Assembly: GCA_963575745.1 (NCBI GenBank)
Contig: CAUYUJ010019615.1
Span: 1,514,967-1,547,466, forward strand
Reading direction: 5' to 3'
Origin: Prorocentrum cordatum
Taxonomy: Eukaryota > Sar > Dinophyceae > Prorocentrales > Prorocentraceae
Length of the DNA: 32,500 nt
Made by a program: the position numbers and the translations under genes. Below the pieces are notes generated by a model. The model ran no database searches and had not been told where the DNA came from. It saw only the letters and a program-made list of their open reading frames with translations. Shown piece after piece: positions 8,968 through 17,687 of this stretch. Position 1 is the stretch's first letter, and the number at the start of each line of letters is the position of its first letter.

Positions 8968-9689
8968 TGGCGAAGTCACGGGTTCGTCCAACATCACGGG
9001 CAATGGCGACTTGGGTTTTAAATTATTATGTCATCGTAGCTCACGGCCCCAGCGATGGCAAAGGTGGACGCAGACGCTCGCATCTCGAACTGCGTTCGCG
9101 AATGCGACGTAGTGAAGCATGCATGTGAGAGGGCCGCGTCCATGAATTCTGTTCGTGGAGCCGCATGCGACAGGACAGTTGGGCACGCAAATGAGCGAAG
9201 CACTGCTCAGTTTAGTTGTCTGCTGCCGACAACTTTATATAATGTTTCGTTGGTTGGCGCGTGATTTGCATGCGCCGACCGACGCGGTACAACAGCCTCG
9301 CTTGAACAGCGGGCCCGAGCGGCACCTCTGTGTTATGTTATTGTTTGCCCGCTGTCATTTTAGGACCCGTGCGCGTGCCCTTCCATACACGTCCGATGCA
9401 CTGTACATACGTTTAACGCTCCGCGTATTGACAAGCGCGCCTGTCCTTCACCTTACGCATGTCTAGTGGATTACTGTATGTATCCAGATGCCAACCGCAA
9501 GTCCCGCCACAATGTAAGTTCAGAGCTGTAGGTGGCGGTTGTCCGAGGAGCACACAGGAGGCCGTCATGTGCGACACCTCGTGTCCTGAGTCTTCGGGGA
9601 GCCGTGAAAAATTGCACGGTTTTCCGCGTCGTGTCGGTTTTTTTTTTGTGTTCGTCGCCGTTGTCCTACATTCGTTTTCTCCCCCCCTC
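8968..9689. other. No gene seen
   Basis: Sequence after the retroelement, possibly its 3' part. Frames are short. I searched for a direct repeat matching the 4-kb side and saw none. Confidence 0.5.
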
Positions 9690-10152
9690 GCGGAGCCTTT
9701 TGGGCGCCTCGTGGAGGCGTGTTCAGGGCCTCTTGGGGGATCCTTTGGCTGTACGAGGGCGTTTTTGGACAGTGTGGCGCCTTGGGGATCCGTATTGGGG
9801 GCCTCTCTGCGCCGCCCTGGGTGGGGCCCCAGGTGATCGAAGCCTCTTGGGACGTTTCGGGGCCTCGGTCGGGCCGTCGTGGGGCCTTCTTGGAGGCGTC
9901 TGGGGCAATCGTAGGGGCCGTTTGGGCCATTTTGGGGCCCCCTTGGGGGCATGCTGCGCCATTTCGGGTCCATCTTGGAGGCCTCTTGGGCCTGGGAAGC
10001 GCAGACAGCGAGAACCCACAAACAGTTCTCCAACACGTTGGGGGAACGGTGGCTTTGACACAATCTGGCCCTCCTGGGGGTCCTCTGGGGACCCTCTTGG
10101 GCAGCATTCGGGGCGCCCTCGTGGGCCGTCCTGGACGCTTTTCGGAACATAT
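9690..10152 (+). repeat. Degenerate GGGCCTCTTGGGG-type repeat, block a
   Basis: Imperfect units of TTGGG, GGGCCTC and GCCGTC words with no strict period. The same repeat occurs at 24030, 26885, 27967-30424, 31476 and 31985. It translates in any frame as Gly/Leu/Trp/Ser-rich or Pro/Arg-rich strings, so its long open frames are not genes. Confidence 0.8.
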
Positions 10153-10350
10153 TTAGGGGAACGAAGAATCACATAAACATTAAAACTCGGAGGTCCGCGT
10201 GGATTTCTCGGACCGGCGCTCCCCCCTCCCTCTCGCGCTCCGCGCGCCAGGAGCGGCGCCGGAGGCGCCGCCAGGGGGTTCCATCGCGGATCCGAGAAAT
10301 CCGCGCGGACCTCCGAGTTTTGATGTCTGTGTCATCCTTCGTTCCCCTAA
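10153..10350. mobile_element. 198-bp MITE-like element with 62-bp TIRs
   Basis: Arms 10153-10214 and 10289-10350 are complementary at 55 of 62 positions, beginning TTAGGGGAACGAAG and ending CTTCGTTCCCCTAA. The element interrupts the GGGCCTC-type repeat, which resumes after it. It has no coding capacity. Confidence 0.85.
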
Positions 10351-10485
10351 TCTTGGCGGCCTGGGTTGCCTTCCCGGGCTGCCGCTGGGAAGCCTTGGGA
10401 GGGCACCCGGTGAGCACCGGGGAGGCGCCGGGCCGCCCAGGCAGCGCCGGGAGGGGGGCGAGGCACGCCGCTCGGGTCCACCTTT
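10351..10485 (+). repeat. GGGCCTCTTGGGG-type repeat, continuation of block a
   Basis: The GC-rich repeat resumes with CTTGGCGGCC after the inserted element and runs to the next MITE. Confidence 0.6.
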
Positions 10486-10600
10486 TTGAGTCGGGTTTGT
10501 CCCTCGACAGGGGGAAATTCAAAGATAGTCCAAAAATAGTCTGGGGACGATTTCTTGTACTATTTTTGGCTACGTTTGGAGATGGTTTGACCATCTTGTA
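10486..10600 (+). mobile_element. TTAAGTCGGGC-family MITE, truncated copy
   Basis: The left end TTGAGTCGGG with a TGTCCCTCGACAGGGGG segment and the internal core ATAGTCTGGGGACGA match the full copies at 16880 and 20221. The right terminal repeat is missing. Confidence 0.7.
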
Positions 10601-10623
10601 TCGCGACCTGTGTCCACCAGTCT

Positions 10624-10830
10624 GCACGATCGAAACGGGTACGGAAAGAATGGGTACAATGCCCAACAGCAGTTCCTCTTCATTTCGACCAGGACTCGCT
10701 GGCCGCGCCGCCGCGGCCCGTGCCCATTTGAGATAGGAGGCCGCCTGCCCAACAGCGGCTGCTGATGTCCTGGGGCAACATTTGTTGCTGGGCATTGTGC
10801 CCATTTCTTCCGTACCCATGCCGGGCGTCC
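10624..10830. mobile_element. 207-bp MITE, TGGACGCCC family, copy 1
   Basis: It aligns without gaps in length (207 bp each) with 17134-17340 and shares GGGTACGGAAAGAATGGG and ATGCCCAACAGCAG. Long terminal inverted repeats are present, with the left end more decayed (GCACGATCG). GGGCGTCCAAA ends both copies. Confidence 0.85.
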
Positions 10831-10833
10831 AAA

Positions 10834-10950
10834 GAGGAGGAGGAGGAGGAGGAGGAGGAGGAGGAGGAGGAGGAGGAGGAGGAGGAGGAGGAGGGAGGAG
10901 GAGGAGGAGGAGGAGGAGGAGGAGGAGGAGGAGGAGGGGAAGCAGGAGGA
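10834..10950 (+). repeat. GGA microsatellite
   Basis: A nearly pure GGA/GAG tract starting just after the 207-bp MITE. Poly-Glu, Gly, Arg or Ser frames are artefacts. Confidence 0.9.
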
Positions 10951-11396
10951 GGGGGGGCCCTCAGATTGGAAACAGAAGCTTCTGCATTCTGCTGCGCCTC
11001 GACGTACCAGGGGGGCACGAGGGCGGACCTGCGCATTCCAATTCGCACAGTTGGACGTCCTGATCTCGGGGCGGCCGGGGGATCGCGCGAGGTTTCCCTT
11101 CGTGCTCGATCCTCAAATGTTCGGAGGTGGATCGACCTCCTACCCTGACACGTCGATTAGCGAATTGGCCGTTTTCGGTTCGCGAGAGGGCGTCGCGGCC
11201 GTCATTTTTGCCGGTCCAGGTCCGTCGGGTTCGGTCCGAGGCCGCTTTCACTAAGGGGAGGTAGACTAAGGGGAGGTTTGTCCACCGCCGAAATTTGGGC
11301 TCCCGAACGGTACCGCTGATGGAGAGCGCGGTTGGCTTCCTCGCAACCTCTGATCTTAAAAAGGTGGCACTTCCAGCAACCACACGAGATCTGGCT
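10951..11396. other. No gene seen; short tandem duplication
   Basis: Unique-looking sequence. ACTAAGGGGAGGT is present twice in tandem at about 11253-11279. No domain is recognised in any frame. Confidence 0.5.
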
Positions 11397-11420
11397 TTTT
11401 CTCTCTCTCTCTCTCTATTT
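11397..11420 (+). repeat. CT microsatellite
   Basis: A short TCTC run. Confidence 0.8.
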
Positions 11421-12358
11421 CTGTCATTTTTTCTTGGGGGGGGAACTCTCGCACACTCTATATAATTACACAGCTAGAGCATCTAATAGCGTGGCGGATC
11501 CATGGCGGAACATTTTCCAATCTTGCCGCTCGCCGACGGCCTCGCACGTTGAGTATTCATGCTTGTAATTTCAGGCATAATCGTGGATGGAGGGCGGTTC
11601 CTGTTCAGATATTGACGTTCTTGTCTGGGTCGTCCTCACCTTGGGTGGTCCCGAGGTTGTGTCCAACAGCTGCACGGGAGGAAGACGGTCCTTTGCGTCA
11701 ACAAGTTCGGTTCTAGGCTCCTTCAGGTCGTTCGATCACGAGCTTGGAATAACCATCAAGCAGTCGCGGGTAGTTCTTGAAATCTCATACCAGCTACAGC
11801 GATGGACGGCCATGCCTCTCAAACTCTTAGGGTGCAACGCCTGAGAGGTTCAATGCAGCATCGGCGCTAGGACATGCGAAGACCTCCCAGAGGCTGCTTC
11901 CTAGAGTCTCGTTGCGCTGTGCCACATGAGCGACGGACGACGATGGGATCGACTGCGCCGACATTCGCGCGTAAGCTTCACGCGTAAGGCCGCGCGTCAG
12001 AGCCCTCTTCTTCACGCGGTGTGCAACGCTGGCGGCCCGCGGAAGCCGTGGCGTAAAGTCGCTAGATCTTCTTGCGTGAGGCCCGTTTCTCTTCGTCGCG
12101 CACATCGGTCAAGTGGTCTGACTTCAATCGGATCGATTGCGCTGGCTCTGCAGACCAAAGGGTTCGCGCCACTCCGTGGTCTGGCCTCTTCCTGCTGCAG
12201 GGCAGAGAGTCTGACGACATCCCGACTTCTCTCATTGTCCCGGCATCCCTGACATCCTCACGATCCCAGCACCCCCGAAATCTTCTTGGTGCAAACAACA
12301 AGCACCGTGGAGGGCTTCTATGTTTTACCATGTTCTGCCTCTGTGAGCCCCCATCGGG
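11421..12358. other. No gene seen
   Basis: Moderate GC sequence read on both strands. Frames of 80-146 codons exist but carry no recognisable motif, and no repeat stands out. An unrecognised intron-bearing gene cannot be excluded. Confidence 0.45.
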
Positions 12359-12406
12359 CCCCAGGACCATCAAACAACTACTCGAGATGAAAAGCTGGTC
12401 CTGGGG
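12359..12406 (+). repeat. 48-bp hairpin repeat, copy 3
   Basis: Arms 12359-12369 and 12396-12406 pair perfectly over 11 bp. The innermost pair is A-T where copies 1, 2 and 4 have G-C. The loop includes CAACTACTCGAGATGAAAAG. Confidence 0.85.
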
Positions 12407-12564
12407 AGCCACGTTGTGAAACAACACAGCGCTGGAAACTTGGGCCTCAGCGGGCCGCCTCCCCCTCGCCACGTCCCTGTCCCAGGCCAGAGGGGGCGTC
12501 ACAGGAACACAAGCATTTCATGCACGGAGCAGGGAGAGTGGGGCGCGATCGTTTACCGCATCAG

Positions 12565-12710
12565 CAGTGATGTCTTCCTCCTTCGCATCCTCCTTCTCCT
12601 CTCTCGCCTCCTCCTGCGCCTCCTCCTGTGCCTCCTCCTGCGCCTCCTCCTCCTCCTCCTCCTCCTCCTCCTCCTCCTCCTCCTCCTCCTCCTCCTCCTC
12701 CTCCTCCCCT
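12565..12710 (+). repeat. TCC-rich microsatellite
   Basis: Interrupted CTCCTGCGCCTCC units pass into a pure CCT run at about 12641-12707. Poly-Ser, Pro and Leu frames are artefacts. Confidence 0.9.
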
Positions 12711-12829
12711 GGTCCTCTCCTCCCTCTTGGCTCCTCTGTGCCCGTGCCCAGGCGCAGCTCAACTGCTCTTGGCGCCGCCCCCCCCCCCCGCGCCGCACGC
12801 TCCGCCTCTGCCTGCAGGCTGCCCCAATC

Positions 12830-12975
12830 TGGACCAGGTCGGGCTCGAATTGGGCCCGGATGGACAGGACGTGTCTGGACTCGGTTTGGGCTTGCCTGGA
12901 GTTGCTTGGACTTCTCTGAACTGGACCTGTCTGGACTCGTATGAAACTTGCCTGCACCTGTTCGGACTTGTCTGG
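12830..12975 (+). repeat. Degenerate CTGGACTTG minisatellite
   Basis: Repeated words such as TCTGGACT, GCCTGGAGTTG and GCTTGGACTT at a spacing of about 10-15 bp, non-coding in appearance. Confidence 0.6.
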
Positions 12976-12980
12976 AGCCT

Positions 12981-13159
12981 GGGCTGCGTGCAGACAGGCC
13001 CCCCAGATAGTTCCGGCTGGCCTCAACAGGCATCCCGAGTAGCCCGAGGCGGTCTCATCTCCGCGCCCCAGGGTTGAGGTGCTAAGACCGCCCCGGACTG
13101 CCCAGGGGGCTGGTTGAGGCCAGCCAGGACTACCTGATGGGGGCTGTCGTGCGCAGCCC
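12981..13159. mobile_element. 179-bp foldback element
   Basis: GGCTGGCCTCAAC at 13015-13027 is perfectly complementary to 13113-13125. Looser complementarity extends to GGGCTGCG at 12981 and CGCAGCCC at 13159. A smaller hairpin GCGGTCT/AGACCGC lies inside. Confidence 0.65.
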
Positions 13160-13324
13160 GAAGCCTCACCATGTGGATGGAACTGGTGCGACCTGGACCC
13201 CCAATTGGAAAGGACTTGCCTGAAAATATTGTTACATATTCGAGGGGGATCCTTACGAGCCCATTTGGGTTTCTGGATTGTCGATTTCTCTGGGCTTTCA
13301 TCAGAGTGTTAGAGTTTGCATTGC

Positions 13325-13560
13325 TTCATGTGAAGCTGTAGTGGATTATCATTGATTCTAATGGGCCTCTGTGGATACTTCTGCATGGAGGCAGATGGAG
13401 TCATATGGATCCCAATGGATCGCGATGGACTGCTGTGGATTCCGATGGGCTCATCTGGATACCCATGCATCCCTTGAGATTCATTAGATCATACCATTTC
13501 CGCAAAGATATATGGAGAGTCCAATGGGTTTCCCTGGACACCTCTCCTTCGTGGATTCCA
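13325..13560 (+). repeat. Degenerate ATGGATTCC-type repeat
   Basis: Words such as TGTGGATTCCGATGGG, ATGGATCCCAATGG and TGGATACC recur every 10-20 bp. A direct repeat of CCATGCTGGATCCCTA lies just after (about 13558 and 13646). Confidence 0.55.
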
Positions 13561-14225
13561 TGCTGGATCCCTATGCGGCACTCCCATCGGAAATCCTGGA
13601 CCCCTCGCGTACCCTTCGTGTATCCTGGGCCCCGGCGGGATTCCCATGCTGGATCCCTAGGCGTCCAGTATGGATAGCACGAGAGCGCGCACCTCATAGG
13701 AACAGGGGGCTGGCGCAGGGTAGCTAGCTCACTGCACTGATCAAGGTCCAAGGGGCTCTTGCTTGCCGTGTTGACAGCATCGGGCACGCTAGGCTCGTAC
13801 CGTGTCGACGCGGCGGCGACCCCAGCGTGTGCGTTCAAGGCTGAACACCGCCGGTGGTCCAGAACCGGTCAACATCGGACGATCTTGCGATCGAACACCG
13901 CCGATCGTTCCACGTTGGAACGATCCTGCGGGGTCAGAGACCAACGCCCAGGTCGTCACGACACGACCCCTGCGTCTGGTGGCGGGCTGCCGTCTTCGCC
14001 AATCGTAGGGTGCCACGGCCTTCCGGATTGGCTGAGCCAGGCTTGAGATGCCCTAAAAGAAACGCAGCGCAGTTTCTTCTAAATTGGATGATCCGGATTT
14101 GCGCTGGGCCAGGGTAGCACACGCCTTGAATGTGCGGTAGGGCATTCGTGGTTCTCGACGACAGGGTCCAGCCGAAGGAGTCCTTGTCTCGGTTGTTTCT
14201 TCGTGCGGAAGGTATCCCTGCGTAC
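13561..14225. other. Upstream region of the PUB gene
   Basis: Mixed sequence with no domain-bearing frame. It holds a perfect 10-bp hairpin at 13903-13925 (GATCGTTCCA, 3-nt loop CGT, TGGAACGATC) and a 7-bp hairpin at 14057-14078 (AAGAAAC/GTTTCTT). Dinoflagellate promoters are poorly defined, so none is called. Confidence 0.5.
14181..14211 (+). promoter_or_regulatory. Possible trans-splice acceptor
   Basis: A pyrimidine-rich stretch (14181-14204) is followed by AG at 14210-14211. A second AG at 14239-14240 immediately precedes the spliced-leader relic. Either could accept the spliced leader; sequence alone cannot decide. Confidence 0.35.
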
Positions 14226-14240
14226 TTCGTAGATTCGAAG

Positions 14241-14262
14241 TTCGTAGCTGTTTTGGCCCAAG
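14241..14262 (+). other. Relic of the dinoflagellate spliced leader
   Basis: Aligned to the 22-nt dinoflagellate spliced leader, the stretch matches 17 of the 21 defined positions, and its first base T fits the degenerate first position. All four differences are transitions. Its GTAGC, TTTTGGC and CAAG blocks are intact. It follows AG (14239-14240) and lies 44 nt upstream of the PUB start codon, where a leader retained in a reverse-transcribed mRNA is expected. By chance, a match this good is unlikely at this one spot. Confidence 0.75.
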
Positions 14263-14306
14263 GACCCAAGAGAGCCTTCTGCCTGCCTCACACAGGTCTG
14301 AAGGCA

Positions 14307-14960
14307 ATGGCGGATAATTCGACGCCGCTTGCGGAGGCATTGCGCAAATTGCCTTTGGAGAAGGCTTTGGGAACGTTGGAAATCATCGAGAAGCTCACGC
14401 TGAATACTGTGCACAATCCCGATGATGATAAGTACCGGCATATAAAGTTGACAAATGCAAAAATTGCCGCAGCAATCACAAACGTCCCCCACGCAGTGCA
14501 GGCCCTCTTGAAGATGGGCTGGATCCAGACGCCCGATGGTTTGGCATTGCCAGCTTCTGTTCGTTTGGCTGAAGATAAGGAGGCCTTGGCCATCACCGAA
14601 GCGAAGGAGTACTACAGGAAACGACTGGAAGCGCCAGAAGCTGCTCCGGCGCCGACCACTGGGGAGGCTGCCAGTGGCGCTGCCAGCGGGGCGGCGGGCG
14701 ACGTCTTCGAGTACAAGGATTACGACGGTGAGCGTGTGCGTTTGGTGAAACTGCGAGACGAGCCCGGCGAGATTATCGATATCGAGGTCTTTGTTGAGGG
14801 AAAGTCGTTCTGGAAGGGCAGACCGACATTCAGCGATTTGACGGGCCAACTCACGTGTGGCGACAAGGGTGCGTCGGAGGTGCCCGAAGCTGACCGCGAA
14901 CGACTGAAGGCGTACCTCGCGGCATGGAAGGCGCCTGTTCTCAAGTTGAGCATTGGCTAG
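14307..14960 (+). CDS. PUB-domain protein, intronless (probable retrogene)
   Basis: A 217-residue protein. Residues 15-85 form a PUB domain: the helix ALGTLEIIEKLTLNTV, then the signature NPDDDKYRHIKLTN (37-50), then VPHAVQALLKMGW and a closing GLALP segment. PUB domains, as in peptide:N-glycanase and UBX proteins, bind the C-terminal tail of the AAA ATPase p97/VCP and link it to ubiquitin-dependent degradation. An Ala/Gly/Pro linker (109-131) joins a C-terminal region (132-217) with alternating charged strands (GERVRLVKLRDEPGEIIDIEVFVEG) that I do not recognise. No signal peptide or membrane helix is seen, so it is likely cytosolic or nuclear. The frame is open from 14130, but this Met is chosen because the spliced-leader relic lies between and because G at -3 and +4 gives good context. 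Lack of introns plus the relic suggests origin by retroposition of a mature mRNA. No poly(A) relic is seen after the stop. Confidence 0.88.
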   Translation: MADNSTPLAEALRKLPLEKALGTLEIIEKLTLNTVHNPDDDKYRHIKLTNAKIAAAITNVPHAVQALLKMGWIQTPDGLALPASVRLAEDKEALAITEAKEYYRKRLEAPEAAPAPTTGEAASGAASGAAGDVFEYKDYDGERVRLVKLRDEPGEIIDIEVFVEGKSFWKGRPTFSDLTGQLTCGDKGASEVPEADRERLKAYLAAWKAPVLKLSIG

Positions 14961-15100
14961 CACCACGCTGCGAATTGTGACTCAGCACTCTGCATGTTAC
15001 CCGTGTTTACTGGTTCGGTGCTGACTATCATTGGCGGAAGTGTGGCAGTGGGACAGAAAGTAATCACAAAGGCATCATCAGGACATCCACGCTACATATT
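14961..15100. other. 3' flank of the PUB gene
   Basis: Short AT-richer stretch with no AATAAA. Dinoflagellates usually lack that signal. GAAAG occurs near 15056. No hairpin terminator is evident. Confidence 0.4.
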
Positions 15101-15103
15101 TCT

Positions 15104-15475
15104 GGGAGATCCGGAGGAGGAAGGACGAGGAGAGGGAGCAGGACAAGTACTACGATGAGATATAGGATGGGGATGAGGACAAAGAGGAGGAGGAGGGAGA
15201 AGGGGCTAGCGAGGAGCAAGCAGGAGGAACAGGACGGCAAGTAGGGGAGTCGACTCCGAGAGTAGGGGCGTTGAGGAGGGGGAGGGCGAAGAGGACCGAG
15301 AAAAACGATGACCAAGAGCAAAGAGGAATGGGGAGGACAAAAGGGCAGCAGCGAGGAGGTACCATGACGAAAACACTGGGGAGGAGGATGGTGAGGAGGA
15401 TGGTGAGGAGGAGGAGGAGGAGGAGGAGGAGGAGGAGGAGGAGGAGGAGGAGGAGGACGACGAAGAGCGAGGAGG
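15104..15475 (+). repeat. GGA/GAG polypurine region
   Basis: Interrupted GAGGAGG units with a pure GGA core at about 15405-15455. Lower-density purine-rich sequence continues to about 15690. Confidence 0.85.
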
Positions 15476-15699
15476 CACGGGGGTCGGGTCAGAGTGAGGA
15501 GGAGAAGGGGCATCAGGCGGAAAGGAGGAGAATAAGGAAGCGGATGAGAAGGATTGAGAAGGAGCTGGACGGCGAGGAAGGAACATCGAGGACATGTAAG
15601 GAGCATCAGAGAGGAGTGACTAGGAGGAGGCGGGTGAAGGAGGAGGGGGAGGAGAATGATAGGCACCAGCAGGATTGGGTGGGGCTAGAAGAAGGAGGA

Positions 15700-16060
15700 G
15701 TGAGGATGACAACGTTTTCCAATGACTCGTCAATCCGAGGGGCAACGCGGCAGCGCTGCGCCCCTCCCCCCCCCCCGGACTGAGACGGCACAGTCGTCCG
15801 AGATCGTCTCGAGCCGGGGCCGCGAGACGCCAGAGGTCGGGCAAGAGGGCAGTTCGGCAGCCGGCGGTGTCACGCCTCGCGCACCCAAGGGAGTGAGGAT
15901 AGGGAGAAGGATGAGGAGGAGCGGGGGAACGCTGCGTTGGAGCCGAGGTTGGAGCCAGTTTGAGCAGGGAGCGGTTTCGAGGGTATCTTTCCTCCGCCCC
16001 CCACTTCCCCTTCTTTCCCCTCCTTTATTGTTGCTTAGTTTGATCTCAGTTGCTTTCGCA
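15700..16060. other. No gene seen
   Basis: Transitional GC-rich sequence ending in a C/T-rich patch. No domain is recognised. Confidence 0.45.
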
Positions 16061-16084
16061 TGGCGCGTTCTTCATTAATGTCTA

Positions 16085-16500
16085 CTGTCTACTGTGGAGT
16101 TATGAGAAGGGTGATGGTGTGGAGGATCAGGTGATGGTGATGGTGTGGAGGGTGATGGTGTGGAGGACGGTAGAAACGGTGTGCAGCAGTGAGCATGGGG
16201 GGGAAGAGGAGGAGGAGGAGGAGGATGAGGCTTTCTTGGGCGAGCAGTATCGGGTGTAGGAGGAGAGTGGGGCAGGATGAGGAGCAGGAGGAGGAAAAGG
16301 ATGGAGTAGAAACGAAAGCAGAATACGAGTGAGGAAGAAAAGGAGGACGCGTCGGACTTGGCGAGGGCCATGAGGAGGAAGAGTGATGGTGAGGACGTGG
16401 CGGGGGGGAGGAGGAGCTACAAGGAGGAGGAGGAGGAGGAGGAGGAGCAGGAGGAGGAGGAGGAGGAAGAGGAGGAGGAGGAGCCTCGAGGAGCAGGAGG
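16085..16500 (+). repeat. GTG/GAT-rich then GGA polypurine region
   Basis: GGTGATGGTGTGGAGG units at 16110-16170 pass into GGA/GAG tracts with cores near 16207-16235 and 16419-16490. Confidence 0.8.
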
Positions 16501-16683
16501 AGTGGGACGATCGTAATTATGCAAGGCATGAGGAGGAGCCAGAGCGCAGGACCGAGCCGAGCAACTGACCTGGACTGGGCTGGGCTGATTTGGGCAGGGC
16601 TGGGCCGAGACTCAGGCGGCGCCACAGGAGATCGTGACGGCAGGCCTTTTTTACGTCCCGGGCCTCGGGAGGCCGCTGCCTGG

Positions 16684-16731
16684 CCCCAGGACCGTCCAGC
16701 AGCTACGCAGGATGAAGAGCCGGTCCTGGGG
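16684..16731 (+). repeat. 48-bp hairpin repeat, copy 4
   Basis: Arms CCCCAGGACCG (16684-16694) and CGGTCCTGGGG (16721-16731) pair perfectly. The loop is the most diverged (CAGCAGCTACGCAGGATGAA). The sequence after it, GGGGCCGAGATCCCTG, resembles that after copy 2. Confidence 0.85.
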
Positions 16732-16879
16732 AAGGGGCCGAGATCCCTGTGGGGGCGGGTGGGCCGTGACAAGAAAAGCGAGTAAGGAGACTGGGCAGGG
16801 GCTTCCCTGTCCTCCGAGAACACGTGGGTTAGCCAGTGAGGCCGGCCCAGGGATGAACATCAGCAAGGCCACACAAGAT

Positions 16880-17035
16880 TTAAGTCGGGCCTGCCCCTCT
16901 ACAGGAGGACTGCTCAAACATAGTAAAACATAGTCTGGGGACGTTTTTACAATTTTTAAACACTTTGGGGGTATTGTTTGAGTATTTCTAATTTTTCGCC
17001 CAAAATCCCCCTGTAGGGGGACATGCCCGACCTAA
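16880..17035 (+). mobile_element. 156-bp MITE, TTAAGTCGGGC family, with 8-bp TSD
   Basis: Terminal inverted repeats start TTAAGTCGGGC and end GCCCGACCTAA, with a complementary CCTCTACAGGAGG/CCCCCTGTAGGGGG part. CACAAGAT flanks both sides exactly (16872-16879 and 17036-17043). An 8-bp duplication is typical of hAT-like transposition, so it could be a non-autonomous hAT-type element; the superfamily is inference. Core ATAGTCTGGGGACG is shared with three other copies. Confidence 0.9.
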
Positions 17036-17133
17036 CACAAGATACCATCTGCGCCGCGTTCGGCCAGATGATCCGCACGCTCGTTGAAGAGCAGCGGGGA
17101 AGCGGCAGAGGCGAGCGGGTGGAACCTGAGTCT

Positions 17134-17340
17134 GGACGCCCGAAATGGGTACGGAAAGAATGGGTACAATGCCCAACAGCAGTTCCTATTCATTTTGAAC
17201 AGGACTCGCTGTCCACGCCGCCGCGGCCTGTGTCCATTCGAGACAGAAGGCCGCCTGCCCAACAGCGGCCGCTGTTGGTTTGGGGCAACATTTGCTGTTG
17301 GCCAGTGTACCCATTCTGTCCGTACCCACTTCGGGCGTCC
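17134..17340. mobile_element. 207-bp MITE, TGGACGCCC family, copy 2
   Basis: Arms 17134-17181 and 17293-17340 are complementary at 44 of 48 positions. It is the same length as the copy at 10624 and clearly homologous throughout. No target-site duplication was found. TYTGGACGCC and GGGCGTCCAAA may extend the ends by 3 bp. Confidence 0.88.
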
Positions 17341-17562
17341 AAACTGTGCGCCGCCGCCGCGAGGGTGGCCGGCGGGAGCCCGCAGGGTGGCCCGCGGAGG
17401 CAGAGGGGCGGCGGCCTCCGCCGGCGGAGGCAGGCGAAAGCAGAGCGTGCCCCCGCGAAGAGGTGGCACTGCGTGGGCCTCGCGGGGTTCTGGAGGTGCA
17501 CGCGGTTCATTGCTAAGTCTTCGAAGGTTCTTTGATTTTTTTTTGGGGGGGCAAGATCCTTG
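17341..17562. other. GC-rich spacer between MITEs
   Basis: It contains CCGCCGGCGG-type inverted repeats near 17400-17450 and no recognised gene. Confidence 0.4.
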
Positions 17563-17687
17563 CATTCAAAAATAGCTCAACAATAGTCTGGGGACGGTAT
17601 CACTATTTTTGATCATGTTCGAGTATTGTTTGAGTATGCTTTTTTATTCGTCCACAATCTGCTTGTAGGGGGACCTGCCCGACCTAA
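17563..17687 (+). mobile_element. TTAAGTCGGGC-family MITE, 5'-truncated copy
   Basis: The core AATAGTCTGGGGACGG, ATTGTTTGAGTAT and the right end TGTAGGGGGACCTGCCCGAC plus CTAA match the copy at 16880. The left terminal repeat is absent. Confidence 0.75.

Noticed and set aside
10565-10580. TTTTTGGCTACG as a possible spliced-leader match
   Set aside because: Only the TTTTGGCT word agrees; the GTAGC and CAAG ends are missing and it lies in a MITE core.
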